Below, one piece after another: positions 36,941 through 48,883 of a DNA stretch of 64,000 bases (its first letter is position 1; every line of letters begins with the position of its first letter). Origin of the DNA: Amphibalanus amphitrite (lineage: Eukaryota > Arthropoda > Thecostraca > Balanomorpha > Balanidae); NCBI RefSeq assembly GCF_019059575.1, contig NW_024881561.1, positions 1,033,001-1,097,000 on the forward strand, given 5' to 3'. Position numbers and translations under genes: made by a program. The notes beneath the pieces were generated by a model that was not told the origin of the DNA, searched no databases, and worked only from the letters and a program-made list of their open reading frames with translations.

Positions 36941-39900
36941 TTCAGGTGAAACAAGCAAATAACACAATTTTTCATTAATATTTTGAATTTGGGTCTGGCA
37001 TTACTGTTCCATGCACAGGTGCGTCTGCGTATAAAATCATATGAAGCAAATGCATTAGGTAAATAGTCTCAACAAATAGAAATTAGTAGTAGCACAGGTG
37101 GTATAAATAGAAACCAATATATAGACATTAGACAAGGATGAACTTGTTTAGTTAGCAAATGTCAATTACATAACATTTACATAAACAAGAATGGGATTTT
37201 CAGCAATAAGCATGTCAGAAATCCTTTTAAATTCAAAATTTGCATCCAAAATTTGAAAGTTTAGATACAAATTATAAAATCTGGCAACAACTAATATTGA
37301 AAAGAAGTAACAATGAGCTTCAACTTTGCACAAAAGATGTGCCAAAATTTTAGTGAGAAATCACTTGCGCTGAATTTTGAGACCCGAAAGCCCCTGGGCC
37401 CTGACGCATCTGACAGTGTGTGATTTTTTTCCAGTCTGGGAGGTAAGCATAGATTGATTTGTTATTTGACACTATTTAATTTGACAAATAAGTTGTTATT
37501 TTCACAAAGCATTAATATTTATAGAAGCTAGCCACTTCCGAAACAATTTACAACTATTCCATGATCCATCTCCATTCTCCTTCTCATTATGTTTTCAACA
37601 ATGCTAAGGCATTTTACAACTTAATATGAGTTTATCATGCTCCCTTTGAAAGCCAAAAATGACAAAAAAGGTTAAACCGGGTTGAACTGAAACGGGGCTG
37701 ATCTGCCTATGATGCTCATGCTTATACAGCTGAATAAATTGAATACCTGAGCTGAACTGCTGAAGCTGGTCATTCTTCATGATCTCTGAGACGACAAGTG
37801 TGTGAATGCCACTTATGTGCATGCTTTTCCGATCTTCAAACACATAAAAAGTGATATTATTATCAAATAAACAATATTCAAACTCCGTATAACAATACAC
37901 GCAACGGCTGGAAAACACTGCGCCGGTGCGCCAGAATTGACAGCATCGCCTGAATCTCAGCGACCAATCAGCTTTCGACCATCCCAGTGACGTCACATTG
38001 GCAGCATTTGGTAGCAATTTTCCTCCTATGGCCCGGTAAAGGGACGGACCCCCCCTGGGGGAAAAGCTCAAAAAATTGAGCGCTCAAAAAATTGAGCGGG
38101 CCCCATTATGAAGGAATAGGCGAAACGATGGTATTTTAAAATGCCTTTAGCGTCACACTACGGCAAATATCGTATCCAAATAAGGTATCAATGGCAAGAG
38201 AGAGCAACAAGGTTTCTTCTCGAACACTCGCCGTGATAATTTATATCGGTGTTTTTGGAAAGAAAATGCCCTAAAGACGCTCAACTTTTTGAGCGCCACT
38301 TGTCGTTCGGGACCGCGATACTCAATAAATTGAGCGCCACGACAGACGACAGTCAGCTGGCGCTAAAAAAATTGAGTGCCGGCCAGCATCTACACTCAAT
38401 TTTTTGAGCGTTCTCCGTGACAGGTGAAGCCGGTACTGGCTGCCATTTTTGATGTTATGTTCGTTGAAATACGTTAAACTGAGTTGAAACAGAAATGCAG
38501 GAAGTTGAATGCTACGTGGTACCTAAACTTTTCACAAACCCATGGCATCATGTCACATTTTCCGCTAGTAGTTTTATCGGTCGCCTTTCGGATTCGGCAC
38601 ACCTCAAATAATTATACAGGGCTTGAATAATCCGTATGAATACTGTATTGATATTCTCTGACTGTACTGGGAGAAGAGAATACGTGAATACAGAAAGATA
38701 TCCACCCACGCTTGAATATTGGAGAATTATAGCAGGAAAAACTGTATTGCCACGGTTACAACTTACAAGGCCATCGGCCGCAAACAAACAACAATACTAT
38801 ACAATGTGGGTTAGATTCACAAACATCATCAAGTGTGGAACACAGAGACGAGCAAAACAACATCACATTATCGCATGCCAGCCCGACCACATTGGAACCG
38901 GGTGACCTGCGACCGGAACCTGCGTCTTGCCAGCATACATCCAAAAAGCAGGAGGCAGTGTCGTACTGCTTTGATCCAAAATATGCCATATAACAAATGA
39001 TATAAACGACCTAAGCTCGGACTAAGCTAATCATTATCAAATCCTCAACATGTAAAGGACGAATGGAAACATCGAGTCTCAGACCAGCAGTAGCAACCAT
39101 CACAGTAGCAACATCACAAAGAACACGCGGCATTATCAGACAGCCGTTTTGTTATCGGGCTACAGGCGGCGACGGCGTGGTTGCAGACCAGCTGCGAGGT
39201 AGCGGCGTGCGGGCAAAAGGCGCGGGCACACCTCCATCTCCATGTGGCCGTGCGGACAGTGCGCGGTCGGCGTCGCATAGTGGTCGGCATAGGGCTGTCC
39301 CGGGGCCGTCGAAGCCGCACAGGTTGTCGGCGCATATGGGCGCGCGCGGTCACCACGGCCAGCTGCTCACCGCCAGCACAGACTGCGTAGCGTCGCCGCT
39401 CCGCCGGCCAGAACACGCAGACAACCCTTCTTGCAGTCGCACAACACGTCGCCAAACTCATTCACCTGCTCCACCATGTTGTTGATGTCACCGAGTCATT
39501 CAAGTTGTGGCTTGTGCCGTTGAGCATGACCTGCCCGATCGGACACGGGTCAGCGGCTTCTGCTCCAGCGAAGTCTTCATCTTGGTGACGTGTTGCTGAT
39601 CTCCACAAAGGCTGAGCAGATGACCTTACCCACAGGGACAGCCGACGTCCTCGCCAGCAACCGCTTGGTTGTGCAGACCTGCCAGAAAAAGAAAAGCTGT
39701 TTGGTGATCTCAAACGATTTTTTCTTTATGCAGTGGAACAAAATTGAAAATATGTCATACAACAGGAACTAAAAAAAGATGCAGCATAGGTCGTCTAAGA
39801 AATGGGTGCAACATTGATAAAATTCTTCATTGAATGAATTCTGCAAATGCTTTTGATAAAATGTGTGGTGATTATAAGGAGACCACTCTACTATAAAATT

Positions 39901-40117
39901 GCTCAGGATTCCTTATCTGGACCTGTCAAAAAATCCTGACTGCACACCAACAATGAGCATTAAATCCGAAACCTCTACCAGGTACCTAGGGATAATTAAA
40001 TTCTGATTCAGGGAAATATTTCACATCATACAAATAAAAACCTTTACTGTATTGAAACTGAAAATGTGATGCCAATCCAGTGACCTAAGGGTCTCAAAGT
40101 ATAATAATAAATTAATC
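36941..40117. other. Centre of the inverted-arm structure
   Basis: About 3.2 kb between the RT fragment and the right arm, mostly AT-rich. It holds the palindrome cluster at 38066-38409. It also holds a GC-rich minus-strand stretch (about 39715-39110) that looks like decayed coding sequence; one frame there has a TTTTCTTTTTCTGGCAG acceptor-like start, but no family was recognised. Confidence 0.5.
38066..38409. repeat. Cluster of 16-bp GCTCAA-N4-TTGAGC palindromes
   Basis: Copies at 38066-38081 and 38082-38097 (back to back), 38279-38294, 38320-38335, 38362-38377 and 38394-38409. Further copies lie in the arms at 35339-35354, 35355-35370 and 35409-35424, with mirror positions 41342-41357, 41326-41341 and 41272-41287. 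Core forms include GCTCAAAAAATTGAGC and GCTCAATTTTTTGAGC. Several positions vary only in the central A/T block or by one outer base. They look like multimeric binding sites for a dimeric protein. Confidence 0.9.
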
Positions 40118-41526
40118 TATTATAAATTTGGTGGTGACTGTCGACTGGCGGCCTAGACCTTGAGGCTTGAAAGTGGCCTTCCTTTTCCATTGACTCCGAT
40201 CCCCCAGATGGAAATGATATAAAGGATCATTTTTATCTTATTTCATATGAGCCAGTCAGCAAAGTGGCTATCCTGTTTCAGCATTCACACACACAATAGT
40301 TGACTGTCAGTCTCTCATGCTGTCAGTGTTGTGAAGTAACGAAGGAGTTGAGTTTTGTTGATTTTAAATTGTGATGTTATGTAAAGGACTGGAAAATGAA
40401 TGTGAAAACTATGGAAACATATTGGCAGAGTATTGTCACTTACTATCAGGACATATGGATAGAGAATACATTCAAATTAATAAGAAATGCCAAATATCAA
40501 GGTACTCAATCACTGATAGGAGTGGACTATCATATGTTTTAATGTCAATTATATGAACGTTAAGACTGAAACTACCTTTTACCTCATCATACCTAATGAA
40601 AAATTGTGTGAAGAAAACATTCACAGCCTCTTTGAGGCACTTAGACCACTAAAAAACAAAAATTTTCACGTAAATATGTTGTGTCTCCTTCCTTCAAAAC
40701 ATCATATCGGATGGCGCCACTTTCGTCGACAGTTACTTATCTGCACGCAAATCGAGGAAAACGTGAATTGATTGACGTTTACGTGTTTCCAAATTTAAAA
40801 TCACAGCATATTCAAACTTTTCAGTGTACCTTTTAACATCTAAATATAACTAAAACGATAAAAACTTACCTTCAACACGAGGACGACAACAACCACTCGA
40901 CCGGAGACGTCGCGACGAAATAAACAAACGGCGCCGCCAAATGAAAAATATTCTCCGATATGAGTAATGTGAAATTGAGTCGCAATCATTTTGGGTAGTA
41001 TGAAAAATGCTCTTTCCAACAGAACCCTAGTAAAAAACGTGGATGGACAAAAAATAACTTTTATTTCGACATAAATATTGGCCTGTTTTTAAGTCATCCT
41101 GGTATGCCGTAAGATTTCGACCTATAAATTGGTGTTCCCCCAATCATTGAAGATTGAGCAGTGAAAAATATGAAAGCCAAATATGTTTTGCATCATTAGT
41201 GATTCTCCTAGGGTGTTGCCATTTCTCCCTAGGTGTTGCGAGTTGCTTTTGCAAAACGTGTTCCTGAAACGGCTCAATTTTTTGAGCCCTCAGCATTACG
41301 CCTATGGGAGCCTCTGACGTCACACGCTCAATATTTTGAGCGCTCAATAATTTGAGCTTTTCCCCCTTGTGCGTGGGACTGAGTTCAGTTTCAATGCACG
41401 GTGAGTCCGGAAAGGGTTAGACTTAGATCGTTATTCCCAGCTGCCGGACATTGGTCACGTGACCACATTTTCCGTGTGACCTTGAGTTGGCACCAGATTT
41501 TGTCGACAGACGTGGCGCAGCTTATT
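40118..41526. repeat. Right arm of a 1,409-bp inverted repeat
   Basis: Reverse complement of 35170-36578. Its outer end falls inside a Gypsy-type gag-pol frame, which it interrupts after the residues MPGEQFKI. Inner and outer ends are sharply defined: both arms diverge at the same base on either side. Confidence 0.93.
40371..40771 (+). CDS. Same two small frames in the right arm
   Basis: Exact protein-level copies of the frames at 36325-35925, in the opposite orientation. Both pairs read outward from the centre of the inverted structure. Function unknown; possibly not coding. Confidence 0.3.
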
Positions 41527-43398
41527 AATCTTGAACTGCTCCCCCGGCATGACTCTGATGTGGCCGTCGAACACGGTGGGGAACTCGGACGTGATGTCCG
41601 GGAAGGAGCCTCCCTGGTCCACAGGCGGCTCTGCTGACCCGTCTTCAGATGCAGGTGCACCGGTCGGAAGGCTGCTGTCAGGCCGCTCGACAGGTGTCGC
41701 CGCGGTCGCCTCTCCAGCAGCGCCGTCGCGCGACACCGCCGCCACGCAGTCCGATGACGTACCACCGTCGGGCAGCGCGGCGCGAGACCGGTGCCGATGC
41801 CGCGCTGGCCCCGGCCGAGGGCGGTCTGGTGCGTCCCTGGTGCGAGAGCCAGATGCGGGTTCCGGTAGATCGGCGGTTATCTGCTGCGGATAACCGGCTG
41901 GAATGATGTGAAGTCCCTTCACGGCCTTCCAGGAGAGCAGCAGGCCGCTGACGCCCTCCAGGATGTGCACCGACTCCTGCACCGAGACGCGGCCGAGATT
42001 CAGCGAGACCGGCAGGACTCCCAGCGACTTGACCGTCTCGCCGTTGGCTGTCCGAGGATGCTGCTCCGGGGGGAGCAGGTTCTCCGGGTACTCGTCCATC
42101 TCCTTCAGGAAGTCGAGTCCTCCAACGCAGATGTCAGCCCCGGTGTCAGGCAGCGCGAGTACCGAGGCGCGGCGCTGCGCCGTGACATCCAGGCGCACGC
42201 GGGGGGCGCTCTGCACCGAAGCGACCGCGATGATGGCCGACGCGGCCGGTCGCCGCGCCGCACCGTCCGGGCTCCGGTCACTGCTGCCCTCCGACGACTG
42301 GAAGCGGACCCGGTTGCCGCGCCACGGCTGGCGCCGTTGCGATCGCCGTGTGTCCAGCGACGGGGACGGCGATCTCGACGACGAGCGGTACGGGTCGGGC
42401 CTGTAGCTCCGCCCAGGTGGCGAGCTCCGCGGCCGAGACGGGGCCAGCCGGCGGCGCTCGTACGACGTGGTCGGTCGGCGGTCATCGTAGTCGCCGGATG
42501 CGTCGGGGCAAACTGCCGCGAAGTGGTCCAGCTGGCGGCAGCTGCGACAGCGCTGACCCCGGGCCGGACACGCGTCTCCCATCCGGTGACGCCGCCGGCC
42601 GCACGCAGCGCACCAGCCGCCGTCGCGCCGCCTCGGTCCAGCGCTCGGCGGCGCTCGGTGGCGCTCGGCGGCGTCCACTCGGTGGGCGGCGGCCCGGGCG
42701 AGTCCGCCTGCCCGCAGCTCCACGGCGTCTCTGGCGGCCGCCTCGTCAGCCCTGCAAACAGCGATGGCATGCGACAGCGAGAGGTTTTGGACGGCGCAGA
42801 GACGTTTGACGGTCTCCGCTGATCTCAGACCCATCACAATTCTATCCCTGATTAGCGAATCATTACACGCGTCACAAAATTTGCAAGCACGAGACAATTC
42901 ACGCAGGGAGGTTAGAAAATCATCAAAGACCTCCCCTTCAGCCTGAAACCTTTCGTTAAACCTCTTCCTTTCGATAACCTCGTTTACTTGGCCCACTGCG
43001 AAACGCTCCAGCGCGTCCAGTACAACCTCGGGATCGGCACGCTGGACCTCGGTCAGCTCCAGGTTCCTCAGGACGCGGCGACTCTCCGGGGTCATGACAT
43101 TTTTCAGGGCAGCCAGCTGAATGTCAGGTTCAGCGTCTATCAAGCCGGTCAGGAGCACGTAGTCCTCCCAGCTTTCTCTCCACACCAGGAAAGACTCACC
43201 CCGGTCCGTGGAGAGGTCCAGGCTGTCCGGTGCTCGTACTCGGCCCGCCCACGGGGCCGGCGCGCTGCGGGACGCACGACCGCGGCCGGCCCGCTGCCGC
43301 AGCGCGGCAGCCCGAACCGCGACGGAAGCGGCCGGCTCCCGAGACGCATCCGGCTCCCGAGACGCATCCGCTACGCTGTCGGCGTCAGAGTCCCCCAT
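41527..43398 (-). pseudogene. Gypsy-type Gag-protease fragment
   Basis: Start of an LTR-retrotransposon polyprotein. A Gag domain (SLDLSTDRGESFLVWRESW, FNERFQAEGEVFDDFLTSLRELSRAC) is followed by Cys/His zinc-knuckle-like clusters (CAACGRRRHRMGDAC, CRSCRQLDHFAAVC) and a retropepsin-like active site, LALPDTGADICVGG. It ends at MPGEQFKI, the position just before RT in this family, where the right inverted arm begins. ATG at 43398 is chosen; the frame extends a little upstream without ATG. It has a duplicated DASREP peptide near the start. No flanking LTRs were identified. Confidence 0.88.
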
Positions 43399-44000
43399 TG
43401 CTGGGTCGAAAATGCACAATAATTATGCACGTCGCCCTGTCACACTTGCACTGGTAATCGCACGTTCACGACCCTGCCGGCTGCGCCATGTGAAGACGCC
43501 TCTGAACCGGTGCAGGTGTATTGTTCACAGCGAGCGAGCGTGGCGCGGACCCAGCAGAGACTGCCGCGGCCCCGCACGGTCCGGCCGGGAGCCGCCGCCG
43601 GACCGTGCCCCGAGGGCACACACGGTCGTAGAGATGCAAACCCCAGGTACAGACTGGGGATGCACACCACCACAAATACATAAATATGAAATAGGTACAT
43701 GTTTTGAGGCTTCATATCAGCACATAGAAAAGGCAATCAAAGAAAAGGCACCTTTGGGCATTGATTATTTTTGCTTGCCATCGCCTAGTCAATTTTTTCA
43801 TGTTGCATTGTGTTAATAAACTTGGTAATGTGTTTTGCAGGTCCTGGGCTGGTCCTCTGGCGTGCAGGACGGCGAGGAGTGGCTACCTGCACATAACAAC
43901 ACAATGACTGGCACCGAGCTGAGGGTATAAAATCACATCATATCGACTTCAGCATCTGTCTCCCAGCTTTGGAGACGTCGCCCGACTCCCGAGTCCCTGA

Positions 44001-44225
44001 GTGGCGAGCGCCAGTTTCCGAAAGGAAGTTGAGGAAGGCGACCCAAAAGCACCCGCTGGGCTGCCGACACTCCTGCGCTGCCAGCAGGGCGTGCCGCGCA
44101 GTAAAGCCTCGCTGCGTGGTCTGTACGACATCCGACACCGGCACCCAGACGTGCAGTTTCTGATGACATCCCACCTCAACCAGGGCTGCCCCGAGAATCT
44201 GCTAGTGCTGACTGCCTGCTGCTGA
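44001..44225 (+). pseudogene. Possible P-element/THAP9-like transposase tail
   Basis: The frame contains SLRGLYDIRHRHPDVQFLM then TSHLNQGCPENLLV, which resembles the C-terminal 'LTxxLNQDxxExFF' segment of P-type transposases. The acidic residue after LNQ is replaced and the rest is missing. It is followed directly by the satellite at 44226. This is a weak assignment from motif shape only. Confidence 0.35.
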
Positions 44226-45335
44226 GGCCGACCCGCCGGACCTGTCGCCGCCCTGGTGAGCCTGAGCCGCCCTGGGACCTGCCGCCGCGTCTACGCTGCT
44301 GCCCTGGTGAAACTGCTGTCGCCCTGCCGAACCTGTCGCCGCCCTGGTGAGCCTGCGGCCGCCCTGGGACCTGCTGCCACCCCGGCGGACCTGCCGCCGC
44401 GTCTACGCTTCCGCCCTGGTGAAACTGCCGTCGCCCTGCCGGACCTGTCGCCGCCCTGGTGAGCCTGCGGCCGCCCTGGACCTGCTGCCACCCCGGCGGA
44501 CCTGCCGCCACGTCTACGCTTCCGCCCTGGTGAAACTGCCGTCGCCCTGCCGGACCTGTCGCCGCCCTGGTGAGCCTGCGGCCGCCCTGGACCTGCTGCC
44601 ACCCCGGCGGACCTGCCGCCACGTCTACGCTTCCGCCCTGGTGAAACTGCCGTCGCCCTGCCGGACCTGTCGCCGCCCTGGTGAGCCTGCGACCGCCCTG
44701 GGACCTGCTGCCACCCCAGCGGACCTGCCGCCACGTCTACGCTTCCGCCCTGGTGAAACTGCCGTCGCCCTGCCGGACCTGTCGCCGCCCTGGTGAGCCT
44801 GAGCCGCCCTGGGACCTGCCGCCGCGTCTACGCTGCTGCCCTGGTGAAACTGCTGTCGCCCTGCCGAACCTGTCGCCGCCCTGGTGAGCCTGCGGCCGCC
44901 CTGGGACCTGCTGCCACCCCGGCGGACCTGCCGCCGCGTCTACGCTTCCGCCCTGGTGAAACTGCCGTCGCCCTGCCGGACCTGTCGCCGCCCTGGTGAG
45001 CCTGCGGCCGCCCTGGACCTGCTGCCACCCCGGCGGACCTGCCGCCACGTCTACGCTTCCGCCCTGGTGAAACTGCCGTCGCCCTGCCGGACCTGTCGCC
45101 GCCCTGGTGAGCCTGCGACCGCCCTGGGACCTGCTGCCACCCCAGCGGGCCTGCCGCCGCGTCTACGCTGCCGCCCTGGTGAAACAGGTCCGTCGTCGCC
45201 CTGCCGGACCTGTCGCCGCCCTGGTAAACCTGCTGCCGACCTATCGCACTTGCCACCGCCCTGGTGAATCTGCTGCCGACCTGCCTGACCTGTCGCTGCC
45301 GTGGTGAACCTGTTACCGACTTGCCGGACCTTTCT
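44226..45335. repeat. GC-rich higher-order satellite
   Basis: CTGGTGAGCC recurs at spacings of 91, 113, 111, 111 and 111 bp, and the same order starts again 537 bp later. It is therefore a higher-order repeat of five units, present once in full and once in part. Both strands are open for long stretches because the unit lacks stops; these frames are by-products. Confidence 0.92.
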
Positions 45336-45734
45336 CGCCGCCTTGACGAGCTTGGGGAGCCTGTGCTGAGGTGCCACCGCTCTGTTTCACGTGTTATGTT
45401 GCCCGGTTCCTGGCTGTCGCGGAGTCAATCGGCACATTGTGTTTGGAGAGGCGACATCTTGTACAACTTTCCGACAGTTCGGAGCATTGTATTGTACCTA
45501 CTCAAGTCGCAAGAGATTAGGCTTGTGCCTTATTTGTCCTCTACCAATCTGTCCAATATGGTTTTTTATAACTACGATTTATGGTATGACATAAACCGGT
45601 ATATTGTGTACGCATTTGGTTCGTTCCAGTCAGAAGTTTGGAATGTGTACATATACTTGTGTTACGGTACAATTTCGGTTTGTGCAGTTCACACAACCTC
45701 TCTTGATTATGGGGCGAAATAGACGCAAAACCAG

Positions 45735-46200
45735 GGCTGCGGAGTCGGAGTCAGGGTCGACAGTTCTGACCGGACTCGGAGTCGATTTTGGAAACCGAGT
45801 CAGAGTCGGGGTCACCGAAAATCCATCGGCTCCGCCAGGGCTGCGGAGTCGATGGATTTCGGCGACTCCGACTCCGACTCCGACTCCGGCTTTAAAAAAC
45901 CAGCTCCGACTCCGACTCCGGGCAGAATTGTCGACTCCGACCGACTCCAACTCCCGACTCCGACTCCGCAGACCTAGCAGGGCTGCGGAGTCGACATATT
46001 TTCGGTGACTCCGACTCCGACTCCGGCTCGGGTTTCTAAAATCGACTCCGACTCCGACTCCGCAGTCCTGGCCGCTCCGCAGATCTGGCAGGGCTGCGGA
46101 GTCGGAGTTAGAGTCGGTAGGAGTTGATTACCCAGCCCGGAGTCGGAGTCGGAGTTGGTTTTTGGAAGTCGCGGTTGGAGTCAGAGTCACCAGAAATCCA
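45735..46200. repeat. GGAGTC/GACTCC hexamer repeat with GGGCTGCGGAGTC phrases
   Basis: The first part uses CGGAGTCGGAGTC and later parts ACTCCGACTCCGACTCC, so the array can fold on itself. AGGGCTGCGGAGTC marks each sub-block (45735, 45837, 45978, 46090). Similar GACTCC-type repeats are dispersed in many animal genomes. Confidence 0.9.
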
Positions 46201-46440
46201 TTGACTCCGAAGACTCGCGCAAAACTATGGCGATTTTCATCTGCGAGAGGGCCGCCGATGTGCTGGCCAGATCACCGGCGGGGCGTACGTTGGCTCGGTC
46301 CGATCCCAATAATGTCGCCAAATCTTTGGTTCGAGTAACAGCTGGTCCTGATTTGCTTCACTGAGGAAACATCACACCGTTCTGCCTTGCATCGGACATC
46401 AAAACTGCACTAAAATCCGCTGAAAACGTATTTAAACGTC

Positions 46441-46600
46441 CGTCCTCCATAATGGCTACGGACGGCGGCCGGCGAGTTACCATCCCAGTGACGTCATTCG
46501 GGCCCGGTAGGGGGACGGTAAAAAAAAGCCTGATGACCATACCTGGTTATATGGCCTTGTTTTCCCCCTTGTGCGTGGGACTGAACTACGTCTTGCTGCA
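46441..46600. repeat. Deleted relative of the inverted-arm element
   Basis: Combines CCATCCCAGTGACGTCA and GGCCCGGTA.GGGACGG (also at 37979 and 38031) with TTTTCCCCCTTGTGCGTGGG (also at the outer part of the right arm, about 41355). The palindromes that lie between these strings in the other copies are absent here. Confidence 0.75.
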
Positions 46601-47390
46601 CACAGAAAGCTACAAAGAAAGAAATGTATTATGTGCGCCATTACTGTAGCAGAAGAAAGCATCAGCGTTAATTTACTGCCATCGTTTGGAATCAGTGATT
46701 TACAAGAACGCGTACCTTCTAGAACGCTTATCCCTAACCCAGTTGACTGTTGAGGTTATCGTTTGGTTATGGGCCTTGGTTATGGAGTTATTATGTTTAT
46801 AGCTGCGTCACCATGCATATCCATCACGGTGACATGACCATTGTGAGCGACCCTTGGTAAAACGAAGTTGGGCACGAGACCAGAGCCTGGGGCTGAAACC
46901 CACCTACGTAACCTATGATCCTTTTGTGGGAGGCCTCCTGGCTATTGAACTCTGCTCACCTGCAATCGCAGTTCACGGGCAGGCCGTCCCAAGGCCATAT
47001 AGTGGCCGTCCGGTATACGAAAGGCACGTAAGCTTCTGAAGCTTTTTTCTCTGTTGTTTACCACAGCGCCCTGGCCCTCCAGGAATCTTGCCCTAGCCTA
47101 CAAGTTGACACCTTTTTCCTAAACGATACATAATCACGGAACAAACAAATATATTTTAGACCGTCGGCAGACAGCGGAGAACATCCATCATAAAGGTAGA
47201 TTCGCCAATGAAGTCAGTCTGACAATTATTGGAATATAACTTAGCAACATTTAGAATGCATCGCGTACACATCCAACGCCGAATTCGAAATAGGTATCAG
47301 CGGAACAGGAGCAAACCCCCTACCTACCTTTCACAGAGCACAACTCGCACCATGGGCAAGTGGAGTGACAAGTAACAGCAATGACACGAA
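46600..47390. other. No gene recognised
   Basis: Mixed-composition intergenic sequence with short frames only; I see no repeat or coding similarity worth naming. Confidence 0.4.
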
Positions 47391-47439
47391 CGCAGCTGCG
47401 CCCAGTGGCGTACCCAGGAATTTGCGAAGGACCAGGGCA

Positions 47440-47790
47440 TTGGACGAGAGGGCGCCAATCAAGGAGGGCGCCAACAACAAGGAGGGCGCCACATATCTGA
47501 AACTTGAATGTGTCAGTTATGTTCGTACACGTGCGGAACGAACATAACTGACATACTGGACAGAGGGGCGCCACCCACCATCATCTAGGAGCGCGACGCT
47601 ATCGATTGGAGGGGCGCCAATACTGGACAAAGGGGCGCCACCGGCCCACCATATCGTCTAGGAGGGCGCCACTGTCACCAGAGGAGCGCCAATACTGGAC
47701 AGAGGGGCTTCGCCATCAACTAGAAGCGCGCCGCTATCGACTGGAGGAGCGCCAACACTGGACAGAGGGGCGCCAGTCACTGAGGGCGCC
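47440..47790. repeat. Minisatellite of GGAGGGGCGCC / AATACTGGACA units
   Basis: A dozen or so GGCGCC cores spaced about 20-40 bp apart, linked by CAATACTGGACAGAGG, CATATCGTCTAGGAGG or CGCTATCGACTGGAGG variants. GGCGCC is itself palindromic. Confidence 0.88.
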
Positions 47791-48059
47791 GGGGACGATG
47801 AGCCAAAGGGACAGGGCATGCACGGAATGTCCTGTATGTGCGTACGCCACTGGCTGCGCCCCAGTCGGCACAGCTCGGCGACTGTAGGGCAGCAGGCAAT
47901 ACAGCACACATAACACAGCTTATATCCTCTGGTGACCTAACACCCAACGCACCGCCCGCACTGCCCCGCGCCCAACGCCGACATTACGGCAAGCAAAGCA
48001 GGAGCGACAGTGAAAACCCGACCCTGCGCAACTCCACTCTGGCGTCTCCATAAATATCA

Positions 48060-48790
48060 ACACGTGTTCATATTAAGTTCTCAGTTCTTGATGGCTCAGA
48101 TTCTTGCAAAACAAGCAGCTCCGGGTTAGACCCATTGATATGCGAGACTTTCACACCCGCCAAGTTCCCAAATCACAGCTCCGTTATTTTATATGCAAAC
48201 GCGCTGAAATATATGTCATGACATGATCGCGAATCCCTATGACGTCCGCACTCACATTAGTAAAATAGCGATTTACCTTAATCATTAAATCACCGCCCAA
48301 GTGGGTTCTGGCAGTGCCACATTCTAGAGCGATACTCTACATGAACAATAATGGCAAGTGGTCGTCCTTAACAACTAAAGACGCTAACTTTGAGGTCCGT
48401 CTATATCGAGACTAGTGTGGGAGAGCCTTTTTAACACCATGAGAAAACCTTACTTGTTAAGCCAGCCGTGTGGACTCAGTGATTCCTTTCTGCATGTATC
48501 ACCTTACACGCAATCAGCTAATTTCATGGCTTGTGAACAGAACTATTAAACTCAAGTCATGGTTGAAACCGATATCGTATCAACTATCCCGGACGACATA
48601 AGCCCTTACTCCTTAGCTGTTACTGCACGCGGGCCTATACACTGACCATCGGCTGCAGCGATCTGTCCTCTGATCTGTCCCGACGAAGCCACTCCTTTAC
48701 TTCACCCGCGGCCTCTTTCCGTCGCGCTGCTCCTGTGCTCTCTCCTGTGCGTCTCCCGCGCTCTCTCCATCGCGTTCCGGCCCCGGCGCG
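48060..48790. other. 3' flank of SUOX, no gene recognised
   Basis: Probably includes the SUOX 3' UTR and intergenic DNA. I found no clear minus-strand AATAAA close to the stop codon. Confidence 0.4.
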
Positions 48791-48791
48791 G

Positions 48792-48883
48792 CCTACACCC
48801 TCTTCAGGTGGAAGTCGACCCGGTGGTAGGCGTTGGGCGTCCTACACCCTCTTCAGGTTGACGTCGACCCGGTGGTAGGCGTT
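48792..48883 (-). repeat. Tandem duplication of the last SUOX coding bases
   Basis: A 43-bp block covering the end of the SUOX CDS (48841-48883) recurs at 48792-48834 with two mismatches, 49 bp downstream in gene orientation. The second copy falls after the stop codon and is not translated unless that stop is bypassed. Confidence 0.9.

Noticed and set aside
39114-39713. A gene on the minus strand (frames including VNEFGDVLCDCKKGC)
   Set aside because: It looks like decayed coding sequence needing several frame changes; no family recognised, so no gene is called.
35170-41526. The two arms as LTRs of a retrotransposon
   Set aside because: LTRs are direct repeats; these are inverted, and no integrase or complete pol lies between them.
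35170-41526. A Polinton/Maverick with long terminal inverted repeats
   Set aside because: The centre is only about 3.5 kb and lacks polymerase B, retroviral-like integrase, ATPase and capsid genes.
44176-45377. Long Pro/Arg- or Gly-rich frames on both strands
   Set aside because: They are by-products of a GC-rich satellite without stop codons; frames exist on both strands at once.
46155-46364. 69-residue plus-strand frame after the GACTCC repeat
   Set aside because: It starts inside the repeat and shows no conserved motif.
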